From: Cafeteria roenbergensis
Lineage: Eukaryota > Sar > Bigyra > Bicosoecida > Cafeteriaceae
Direction: 5' to 3'
DNA length: 64,000 nt
NCBI GenBank assembly: GCA_008330645.1
Contig: VLTN01000013.1
Span: forward strand, 434,001-498,000
How positions within the stretch are numbered: the first letter of the stretch is position 1; each line of letters begins with the position of its first letter. Below are positions 54,221 through 63,677 of the stretch, in pieces. Both the position numbers and the translations under genes were made by a program. The notes below the pieces were generated by a model. It saw nothing but the letters and a program-made list of their open reading frames with translations. It was not told the origin of the DNA and searched no databases.

Positions 54221-57200
54221 ATGGCAGTGGAGGCGTCCCATGGGCGCTCGTTCTACCAGGTGAAGGTCTCCCACGAGACCATGTACATCGACAAACGCTA
54301 CCAGAAGCTCTCCTACATTGGAGGGGGCGCGTATGGCTTCGTGTGCGCCGCCACGGACACGGTGAGCGCTCGCGCGCGAACCTCGGCCTCCGACTCGGAC
54401 GGTAGCCCTCGCCTCCCCGGCCGGCGGCGCGGCCGCCATGTCGGCGGCGCGGCCGCCACGGCCCTGGCTGTAGCCGCAGGTGTCGGAGCGGCGTGCTGCA
54501 GCGGCCCCAGAGGCGTGCCCGGGGGGGGCGGGCCAAGCTTGGCTGCCAATTGGCACCCCCCGCCCCGTCGCTGGCTCCCTCGCTCGGCGCACCGGCGCCG
54601 CCGGCGCCAGGGGGCCGCCGTGCCACGGCGCGCACGGCGGCCTGCCCACGACCGGCGCGCGCGCCCAGCGCAGGGCCCCGAGGCGCCAGGGCGGGCGTGC
54701 CCCCTGCGCGATGCGCCCTGTCGCAATGCGGCGCCAGTTGCGCTCGTCCCGGCGACGAGCCTTTCGCCGCTTGCCCGCGGCTGGAAGCCTCGGCCGGCTC
54801 CCCACCCGGCCGACCGGACGTTGCTGTTGCGCCCCTCTCCTGGGGCCGCTCTTCAGCGCGAGTCCCGCCCCCGCCCACGGGCTGTCACCGCTCGCCGCGA
54901 CTCTGTGCCACTGCTTGCCGAGCACTGCCCGCAGGTCAGCAAGCGCCGCGTGGCCATCAAGAAGATCAGGGACGTCTTTCGCGACCTGGTTGACGGCAAG
55001 CGCATTCTTCGCGAAATCAAGCTGCTCCGCCACTTGGGCGGCCACCAGGTGCGTCTGCGCGCGCGCGCGCGCCCTTCAGTTGCGACGCCCGTAGCCGGCA
55101 GCGCGCCTGCCTCGCGGCCCCCACCGCCCCCCCTCCGCCCTCCGCCTCGGCCTCGGCCGCGAAGCGCGTCTGCCGTGCCCGTTGCCACCTGCCGCGTGCT
55201 CCTCGCGGCGCGCTGCCATGCGGCCTCTCTGTTGTTGCCTCTCGCACCTTGAAACTCAACGCCGCGCACAGAACATCATTTGGATCCTGGACATCATGGT
55301 CTACCCCAACAGCACCAACTTCCGCGACCTCTACATCGTCACGGACCTAATGGATACCGACCTCTCGCACATCATCTCCTCCCGTCAGACGCTGAGCGAC
55401 TCCCACATCAAGTACTTCCTGTACCAGATCCTGCGCGGCCTCAAGTACGTGCACTCCGCCGGGGTGCTTCACAGGTGAGCCCGGCGCGCGGCCTGAATGT
55501 GGCACCGCCATTCACTACCCGGACCCCCCTCCGGAGGGCGCTTTCTCGGCGTCGACGGCGGACCCGCCCGCGAGCGCGCCCCTTTCCCCGCCGGCCCGCC
55601 TGTCCCTGGCGCCCGACCACGCGCTTGTGCACCCCCCCTCCCTCCCTCACTCCCTCACTCCCTCACTCCCTCACTCCCTCCCACCCTCCCTCCCTTGAAC
55701 CAACTGGTGGCCACTGCAGAGACCTCAAGCCCCAGAACGTGCTGGTCAACGCCAACTGCGAGCTGGTCGTTTGTGACTTTGGCCTGGCCCGCGCCATCGG
55801 CCGCCGCGTTGACGAGCCCTCCGACGAGAGCGCCGCGGAAGCCGCCGCCGCGGGGGGCGAGGGCGACCTCACCTCGTACGTGGTCACCCGCTGGTACCGC
55901 GCCCCCGAGCTCCTCTGCGGGGCCGGCATGTACGACGCCGCAGTGGACATCTGGGCTGTCGGGTGCATCCTCGCCGAGATCCTCGGCCGCCGCGCGCCCT
56001 TCCCCGGCCGCAACTTTAACCACATGATCCAGCTCATCGTTGACTGCCTCGGGAGCCCAACGGAGGAGTCCATGTGGTTCATCCGCAGCGAGCGCGTCCG
56101 CCGCGCCATTCGCAAGCACGCCGACCGCAAGCCCGTGGACTTCCGGCGCCTCTACCCCCACGCCAACCCTCAGGCCCTCGACCTCCTGCGCCACATGCTG
56201 GTGTTCGACCCCTCCAAGCGCATCAGCGTCGTGGAGGCCCTCGCGCACCCCTACCTCTCGGACTACCACTATCCGGACGACGAGCCCGTGGCGCCCTCGG
56301 TGGTTGAGTTCCCGTTTGACAAGATGGGCGCGCTCTCCAAGGCCTTCCTGCAGGCCAAGATGGTGGAGGAGATGCTGTCCCACGCTGCCGAGATGAAGGA
56401 CAAGCCGCCTCCGGGCGCGCGCGTGCCTGTGGCTGCGCCTGCGCCGGCAGACGGCGCTGCTGCCGAGGGCGACGCCGGCGCGGACGCAGACGCGGACGCC
56501 GCCGCCACCGCCGCAGGTGCTGCGTCTGCCGCGACCGCGGCAGAGGACGCCAAGGCGCGCGCCGCTGCCGAGGCAGAGGAGGCTCGCAAGCGCAAGGAGG
56601 AGGACGCCGCTCGCGCCCGCGCGGCCGAGGCCGTCGCCGCCCAGGCGGAGCGCGCCCTGGCCGACCAGCGCCGCGAAGAGGAGCGCCGGGCCGCCCTGGA
56701 CGCAGAGCGACGCCGCTCGCTCATGGGCGCCATGGGGGGCATGGGCGGGTCGGACGCGAAGCCCCAGCCCGTGGCGGCGGACGCGATGCCTCAGGCGGCT
56801 GCGCCCGCGCCGGCACCTCCCCTGCCGGCCTCGAGGCCGTCCGGCCAGGGAACGAGCCAGCCAGCCCACCAGCACGCGCGCCCGGCCGTGCATGGGGCCC
56901 ACGGCGTGAGCGCCGACGCTGCCGCTGGGTTCGACCCCTCCTCCGGGACCGGCCGCCTCTCGGGCGGGCTCGACGGGCCGCTGACCGCCTCCGAGGTGGA
57001 GGCCAAGATCAACGCCCGCGTGCTGGCCTCAGAGGTGCGCACTGCAGAGGCCGTGCGCCAGGCCATCGCGGAGGCCCTCAAGCCGGTCATCGAGCGCATC
57101 GAGCGCCTTGAGAAGGCCGTGGACGCCGTCGCGGGCGGGAGGCCGCAGCCGGCCGCCGCCGCCGCAGAGTCCGGCGCCGGAGCGGGCGGCGTCAGTTTCG

Positions 57201-57349
57201 GCCAGGCCGCCTCGCCTGGCGCTCGCGTGCCCCCCCGCATCCGCTCGTTCCACAAGGACGACCACGTGCGTTTCCCCGGCGTCCACGAGGGCGGGCACAA
57301 GCCCTACCCGACGACGCCAGTGCCCAAGCCCGCCGGCGGGCACGCCTGA
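54221..57349 (+). CDS. Mitogen-activated protein kinase with TSY activation loop and long C-terminal tail, four exons
   Basis: A CMGC-group Ser/Thr kinase. The model joins 54221-54361, 54935-55048, 55272-55474 and 55720-57349 (695 residues); introns are 573, 223 and 245 nt, with donors GTGAGC, GTGCGT and GTGAGC. Visible parts are [16 protein letters not shown] (Gly loop), Lys56 in [36 protein letters not shown] (Asp154), Asp172 in [11 protein letters not shown]204-S205-Y206 followed by [12 protein letters not shown], the MAPK segment [21 protein letters not shown], and [18 protein letters not shown]. The loop between DFG and TSY has about twenty extra residues rich in Ala/Glu/Ser. The tail (from about 385) is an Ala/Glu/Arg-rich helical stretch that may form a coiled coil, followed by Pro/Ala-rich disorder and a second helix near 57000-57130. 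In-frame ATGs at 54101 and 54182 are alternative starts. Confidence 0.93.
55641..55690 (+). repeat. (TCCCTCAC)n tandem repeat in MAP kinase intron 3
   Basis: Four to five copies of an eight-base pyrimidine-rich unit lie just upstream of the 3' splice site at 55719. The repeat probably doubles as the polypyrimidine tract of the intron. It is likely to vary in length between strains. Confidence 0.75.
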
Positions 57350-57975
57350 GCGCGCCGGCTTGCGCCTGAGGTTTGCCCCTCCTCTCTGCGTGTCGAGGCC
57401 CGTCGCTGCGTGCCCTGCATGTGAGTGTGCTTCCCTGGGCCGGCTGGACCTGTGTTCTCACATCCGAACCATCGCTGCGTGCAGACGCGGCATCCGCTCT
57501 CAGACGGCGTCTCCGCCTCGCGAAACTCCGCCAGGCAACGCGTCGGTCCGCGCGCCCCGCGCAGAAGGCGCACTCGCGCTCACGCGCGCCGCGCGCGTGT
57601 GTGAGCTTGCGCGTCCCCACGCGCGGCTGCGCGCGGAGCTGTCTTGCGCTGAACGACGCGCGTCGCAGCGCCGCCGGGCGCGGCCGTCCGCGAGGCTGGA
57701 AATTGTTCGGTGTGTCTGCAGAGCACGGCGCCTTCGGCTCGTCGATGGCCCGCCACGCAAACGGCACTCCCCCGGAGCCGCACGTCGGTGCCCGGGACCA
57801 AACTCCGCCGCGGTCGCTGCGAACGTGCAACCTGGCGGCGCCTCGCGCAAGGAGCGAGCCGGACGAGCCCTGGCTAGCGGCGACATCGACCGCGAACGCA
57901 ATTGCTGAGCCAGGCTTGCCGTTTTCCGGCTCGGCGCTCGTCGCCGCAGCCGCTGCGAGGCCTGCGAGGGGCGGC
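57350..57975. other. Intergenic, 626 bp
   Basis: The stretch lies between the MAP kinase stop and the cytochrome b5-like start, both plus strand. The cytochrome frame is open through most of it, with an in-frame ATG at 57745, but the encoded residues have no recognisable pattern. I see no RNA gene. Confidence 0.45.
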
Positions 57976-58401
57976 ATGGACACCGCTCCGGAGCCTGGGG
58001 TGGAGGCCGAACCAGTGGTTGTCCCTGCAAAGGTTGTGGGGGCGGAGCCCACGCCCGGGGCTGAGGGCGCGGAAGCACGCGCCGAGGCGAAGGCCGCCAG
58101 CGCGCCGGTTGCCAAGATGGACACAAGGCCGCTCTTGGGAACCCGGCACACTGCGTTTTCGCTGGAGGAGGTTGCAAAGCACTCCTCGCCGGACGACTGC
58201 TGGCTGGTTGCCCATGGGATCGTCTACGACGTGACGGAGTACATCTCCCGACACCCGGGCGGCACCAAGGCCATCACGCGGCATGGCGGCATGGTTTGCG
58301 ACGAGGACTTTGACTTCCACAGCCCCCAGGCGCAGAGAAAAGCGTGGTCCCGCTACTCCATTGGATACGTCCCGTCCGAGCGCACCTGCGCGGTGATGTG
58401 A
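57976..58401 (+). CDS. Cytochrome b5-domain protein with a C-terminal CaaX box
   Basis: The frame from the ATG at 57976 (MDTAPEPGVEAE) encodes 141 residues. An Ala/Glu/Pro-rich N-terminus (1-57) precedes a cytochrome b5-like heme domain (about 58-133): FSLEEVAKHSSPDDCWLVAH, YDVTEYISRHPGG with His93, and DFDFHS with His115 as the second axial ligand. The domain therefore should bind heme and shuttle electrons to desaturases, hydroxylases or P450s, as in this family. There is no transmembrane tail anchor. Instead the protein ends with Cys138-Ala-Val-Met, a consensus CaaX box whose final Met favours farnesyltransferase. Lipid anchoring through this Cys is inference. An upstream in-frame ATG at 57745 would add 77 unremarkable residues. 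Confidence 0.87.
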   Translation: MDTAPEPGVEAEPVVVPAKVVGAEPTPGAEGAEARAEAKAASAPVAKMDTRPLLGTRHTAFSLEEVAKHSSPDDCWLVAHGIVYDVTEYISRHPGGTKAITRHGGMVCDEDFDFHSPQAQRKAWSRYSIGYVPSERTCAVM

Positions 58402-58622
58402 ACCCAGCTGATGGGCGGCTGACTCGCTTGCATTTTGCTGTGCATCTGCCTTGCAATTCGGCGCGGGGGTCGGCGCCAGAAGCGCCGGCCGCCCGCCGCG
58501 CAGCGCCCTGCGAGCCCGGGTTGGCACTCTGGGGGAGTCGGCTGCGCGCCCGCCGCGCAAGTGTTTGCGGTGCGGCGGCAAGCGTCCCCCGTGTTGTGTG
58601 GTTGTTTTTGCCTCGGCCAACC

Positions 58623-58628
58623 TTTATT
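58623..58628 (-). terminator. Candidate poly(A) signal AATAAA for the mitochondrial carrier gene
   Basis: The minus strand reads TAAATAAAGG about 75 nt downstream of the carrier stop codon (58701). The canonical hexamer in such GC-rich DNA, at the expected place and strand, supports use as a polyadenylation signal. I noticed no comparable hexamer after the other genes, though I could not search exhaustively. Confidence 0.55.
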
Positions 58629-58700
58629 TAGCGCAGCACAAGTCCGAGCAAGCCAAGCTCCCGCAATGCGGCGGGCACGCGCCCTTCCGGCGCAAGCCCT

Positions 58701-59933
58701 TCACGCACGATGCGCCTCGCCGAGCATCGTTGCAAACATGGGCCTGAACGCCTCGTAGGCCGTGAGCGTGATGGCAGAGGCGGGAACCACCCGCAGCAAG
58801 TTGGCGCTGTAGCCCCGGTAGAACCCGATGGGCCCCTCGCGCCTGCGGCTCGGTGACATAGGTGTGCAAAGGCGGTCCACCACGGCAGGAGAGAGCATTG
58901 CTTGCAGCGCGGCCACGGCTGCGCACGCCTCGCAAGGCCGAACTGTTCGCACACGCGCGTCTGCAACTCGTGCTCTCTCTCACCGGAATGCGTCCATGGC
59001 ACAGTCAATAACGCCCCTGAACTTGGAGCCGCGGACCTGGATCCTGCTCTTGATCACCTGGTACGGGTACGTAACGGTGGTGGCGAGCACCTTGGACGCA
59101 GCGCCGATCGCAAAGTGCCAGAGCGGCGCCAGCCCGGCTGGCACCTCGATGCGCCTGAGCTCCTCGTACACCGCGAACTGCACTGCGCCGTGGGAGGTGA
59201 GGAGCAGTGCTGGGCCAACGCCCCTGTACAGGCCGGTCCAGCCCTCCTGCCTGACGATGCTGCGGAACGCATCTGCGCCGGCGAGGAGCGCATCGGTGCG
59301 CAGGAGAGGGGGTTCGGCGGCGGTGGCAGTGACTACGGTGCGACGGAAAGTGGCGAGGCAAGGGCGTGAATAACGCCTCAAGGCGCCGGTGGGCGGCGGG
59401 GGCACGGCAAGGCGGAGCCTGCCAGGCCGAGGTGGCGCGCCGGGCTCACCAACCATGCCGCTGTACGGGGCGGGCGACCCAGGCGAGTGGGCTGCCAGCT
59501 GGAGCTGCAGCCTGGTCTTCACAAGCCACACGGGGTTGGTGAACATGACGGTGGCGCAGCCCGAGGCCATCGCGCACGCCATGTGGGCCGCCGGCCCCAG
59601 CTTCGCGGCGTCTCCGTCTGCCGAAGATGCAGCCCACACGCGGGCCTTGGCCTTGAGCCGCTCGTAAAAGAAAAAGTACAGCCCCCACGAGAGCCCGGAG
59701 CCAGCCATGCCGGGCACGACACCCTTGTAAAAGCCCCGCAAGCCTTCTTCTTTGAGAATCAGCCTGGCGGCATGGACGATGCCCTTGTACCGCTGGTGGT
59801 GGCTCCCTGAGCCCGCATCACCGAACGCCACGTGCTGCACCTGCAAGCGGACCTTGATGAGGTCGATGGGGTGCAGTGCCGCCGTCGATGTGATGCCGCC
59901 GGCGAGGCCTGCCAACAGCCCAGAGTCGGGCAT
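58701..59933 (-). CDS. Mitochondrial carrier family protein, folate/FAD-carrier-like, three exons
   Basis: An SLC25 inner-membrane carrier. The model joins 59933-59450, 59272-58984 and 58842-58701 for 304 residues, the normal family size; introns are 177 and 141 nt, both with GTGAG donors, and the joins restore YSGMVDAFRSIVRQEGW and AFRREGPIGFYRGY. Three ~100-residue repeats are present with signatures HPIDLIKVRLQ, NPVWLVKTRLQ and YPYQVIKSRIQ. The Trp in the second signature and YPYQV in the third are typical of the SLC25A32/Flx1 branch (folate, FAD) and its NAD-carrier relatives, so the substrate is probably a cofactor of that kind rather than a keto acid or ADP/ATP. The third repeat ends with NLLRVVPASAITLTAYE, also like SLC25A32. 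Exact substrate is inferred. It is head to tail with the RPAP3-like gene. Confidence 0.9.
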
Positions 59934-60814
59934 CGCGAGAAGGCACGCCCGGTCGCAAAGGCGACAATCAGCGAGGCGGGAGCAGGCTCACACAACCGTG
60001 CCAGCCGTCGAATCGGCTGGGGCTGCGAACCGGCGCCTGCGGACGCGTCCGCGAGCGAGTGCTCCACGCTTCGCCACGGCGAGAGCGCAACTGCCTGAAG
60101 CACGAGCAAAGTGGCTCCCAGCGAAGCGGGCGTGCGTCCGAGGGGGCGCACTCCTGTCCTTGTGTCTTTTTCCTTCTCCCTAGCGAGCCTCGCCAGTGGG
60201 CCTGCGGCTGCCCTGCGCCACGGCGCGCTGGCGCGACGGGAAAGCTGCCACGCAAGAACTCCCGCGGCAGAGCCAGATTCCGACACGTAGTCCAGTCCGA
60301 CTCAGGCCGCAGTTGAAGCTCCCAGGTCGCATGGAGCTGCAGGAGGGAGCTGACTCGTCCTGCCGGCGGAGTCTGTGTTGCTTGCTGCGCCTGGAGGCTG
60401 CATCCTGGTCAAGGCCGCCGGTGCGCATGCGGTCAACACCCCTCCCTGCAAACTTTGCATTGAAAATCACGAAAGATCTCAAGACTGCAAGACTCGTATC
60501 CATTTGGTGCGCGTCGTGCCTATGCGCGGGTACCGGACGGATTCAAACCGCCAGCCATGATCGACGAGAGTGGCGCGAGATCGGCTCAGCGGTTCTGCAG
60601 GCAAAAACAATTTCAATTCCTGCTGTGATATCCTATTTTGTTTTGAGAGATTGCTTAAAGAGTCGCATCCCACATTCGTCTCGCAAAGTGAAGGGCGGAC
60701 ACAGGACCCCGTTGCACCAGGCTTCGCCAAGCCATGCAACGAGGTTGGGTTGCGTGCGTGTGAGAAGCACAGCCAGCAAGGGACAGAGAGCGTGTTGGGC
60801 CGCTTGATGTTGCG
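59934..60814. other. Intergenic, 881 bp, right part AT-rich
   Basis: The stretch lies between the carrier start and the stop of the RPAP3-like gene, both minus strand. From about 60430 to 60790 the composition drops to near 50% GC, including TATCCTATTTTGTTTTGAGA. A hairpin with a seven-base loop near 60526-60545 resembles a tRNA T-arm but no complete tRNA can be built. No coding sequence is recognised. Confidence 0.5.
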
Positions 60815-63645
60815 TCACGCAAGTGCAAACGCCTTGCGGACTTTCACGCACGCCTTGGGCAGCACGGCGGCGTCAACCGCAGCGTTCAGCACGGTCCGAG
60901 CGCGCGCAAGATCGTCCTCACCAAGAAGGCTAGTGAGCATCGCAAAGCCACGCGCCCCTGCCAGGTCCCTCAGGATCCTGATCGCCACCTTTGGCCTGCT
61001 GGGTGCTGCGACCGCCAGGCCATGCAGCGCAGTCTCGAGCGCCGCGAGCTCGAGCTCCCTCCTTCGGAACATTCCTTTGAGTGCAGTCGCGTCCACGCTC
61101 TCCAGGAAGGCGGCCACGTCCGCCCACGACCCTGTCCCGTCGTCTGCCCGACGCTGGAGCAAGTCCAGACCCCGCTCGAGCTCGGCGCCATCGGCCGGCG
61201 GCGGAGGCAAGCGGGAGGCTGCAACTGCCCTGGATGCAAGCTCCACTGCCTCCCGGGCCTTTTCGGGCGACAACCCACCGGCAGCGGCAACGAAGCGCGG
61301 TGCCTTGGCAGGCGTGGACGGCTTTGCTGCTGCTGCTGCGGGCGCGGCAGACGCGAGGGAAGGTGCGGAGGGCCCGCCGGCGGACGCGGCCGACGCAGCT
61401 GCTGCAGGGGCCGGGGGGGCAGCCGCTGCATGGCCGGCCTCCTCAGCCCGCCGAGCCAGTGCTGCCGACGGCGCCTCGTCGGCCGCCGCCGCCTCCAGAG
61501 CGCCACCCGCCGCCGCTGCGGCCTTCGCCACAGGCGCCGCTGCCTGTGGCTGTGCTTGCGCTGGTTCGCCCTCGCTTGCCAGGCCAGCCGCTGCCGCTGC
61601 CGCTCGCAGCTCCTCCAGCCCCATCTCCTCGATCTGCTCGCCAGCGGGAAGGACCTTGGCGTCCACGTCCACCTCCCCTCCCGCCACGGCCATGAGCGCC
61701 TCGTTGTACGCCTCCCGCGCCTTCGTTTGCCCTTGGTCGATCGCAAGCACCGTTTGAAGCACCCCCAGAGCCTCGTCCGGGCGGCCCACCCGAAGCAGAG
61801 CCAATCCTTCCCGGTAGAGGCACTTGACCACAAGCGGCCGACAGAGTGACCCTGCACCCGACGTCAGCGGCAGTCCGTGGGGGTGGGCCGCAGAGCCGTC
61901 AGAGTCGAGCGCCGCAGCGTCGTCGGCAGAGCGGAAGCCGACCAATGCGCTCGCTGCCTTGGCGTGCAGAGCCGCGGCGGCAGGCCGGCCCAGCGACAGC
62001 AGAGCGTTGGCCAGGTTGGCTCGGGCAGGTAGGAAGTGGGGGTCCGCGCGGGCAGAGTCACGAAACCGCTGCTCGGCAGTGGCCTTGTCTCCAGATGCCC
62101 AGGCGGAGTTTCCTGCGGACTTGAGCGACTCCGCGACCAGGCGACGCAGCGCAGGCACGTCGTACACCGGCGGCGTCTGCTTGGCCGCAGGAGCCAGGGG
62201 CGCAGGTGCCGTCGAAGCTTGCGCGGGCACCGTGCGCGGCGCAACAGAAGCAGCCGCCGTCGCCGCCGCCGCAGGCTCCGTCACTCCCTGCTTCTGGTCG
62301 TCGTCGTCGTCCTCATCCTCCTCATGGATTGCCAGCGCAATGGCACCGCCAGAAGAACCGTGTGCCGCCCCGTCAGTCGTGGCGGCAGCGGCGGCCGTCG
62401 CGTCCGCCTCGTCCTCGTCCTCGTCCTCCTCCTCGATTGCCAGTGCAATGGCACCGCCTCCAGCGCCGGCGCCAGGCTTGGGTCCGGTTCCACCGGAAGC
62501 AGCTGCCTCGGCAGCGCCGCCATCGTCCTCGTCGTCAGAGTCCTCCTCCTCAATGGCCAGCGCAATCGCCGCCCCCGCACTGCCAGCACCAGCACCAGCA
62601 CCAGCACCAGCACCCAGCACCAGCACCAGCACCAGCACCAGCACCAGCACCAGCACCAGCGCCAACGACGCCCGCCTCGTCATCGGTGCTGGCGTCGTCG
62701 CCTTTGCCCTCCTTGCTCTCAGCCTCCGCGGAGCTGGAGCCCGCGCTGCCCCGCCCTGCGGACGCGGCTGCGCCCGCTGACTCGGGGGGCGGGGGGACAC
62801 GACCAGCCAGAATCTCCGGCGCCGCGTCACCCTCCTGCTTGCGGAACGCCGCCTCGGCCTTGGAGAGGAGGGCCTTGAACGCTGAGGCCCCCTCGTCGGC
62901 AGCGAGGCCCCTCCTGCAGTCAGCGACGGCCCCCCAGGCACGGCCGCGGGCCAGCCGCGCCTTGGCTCGACGGAGCCAGGCCTTGGAGAGGGGCTTGGCG
63001 GCGCCGGCCCGGCCCGCGCTCACGGCAGCCTGGAACACGGCCACGGCGCTGTCAGCGTCCTGCTCCGCCGCGGCAAAGCGTTTCAGCTGCAGGTTCGCCT
63101 GCGCCCGGTTCGAGGCCACGGTCGCCGCCAGCTCTGCCACAGCGTGCCCCACCCCAACCCCCGCCCCCGCCCCCGCCCCCGCAGGAGACCCAGACGCGGG
63201 GCCGGCCGCGGCCGCGAGACTGGCCATGCCGGGCCCGAAGCCAAGGAAGGCCATGGCTCTGCCGTAGGACAGGGCTGCCGCCTCTGCCTCGCCGACCCGG
63301 AAGGATTCGTTGCCCTTGTTGCGCTCGTTCTCGGCGGCGGCGCGCCGCTCGGCGTCGCTCATTGCGGCAGGATCAAGGGACTCTGGGAGCTTCAGCGACT
63401 GCAGCAAGCGGCGGCGCTGCGCGTCAGCGCGGGAGGCAGCAGCCGCAGTCGCCGGCGCAGCTGGCTCGGTTGTCCTTGCTGCTGCTGCTGCTGCGGCGGC
63501 GGCGGCCGCCTCCTCTGCAGCGGACAGCTGACGGTCCGCCTCTGCGTCGGTCCAGCGTCCGTAGGCCTCAGAGAAGGGCAGCGCTTTGGGGTCCGTCATG
63601 CCCTCTCCGCGGCGCGCGATGCCGGCGGACGCCACGGAAGCGGCT

Positions 63646-63677
<32 letters not shown>

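Noticed and set aside
60180-60503. Minus-strand open frame of 107 codons upstream of the carrier gene
   Set aside because: It has no recognisable motif, its residues are compositionally ordinary, and it sits in a likely promoter region.
60520-60560. Possible tRNA gene
   Set aside because: The minus strand has a five-pair stem with a seven-base loop like a T-arm, but position 56 is not C, no matching acceptor or anticodon arms exist, and the A and B boxes are missing.
62550-62700. Cys-Trp and Leu-Val repeat peptides near the microsatellite
   Set aside because: They are the wrong-frame readings of the AGCACC hexamers; only the Gly-Ala frame joins the TPR domains.
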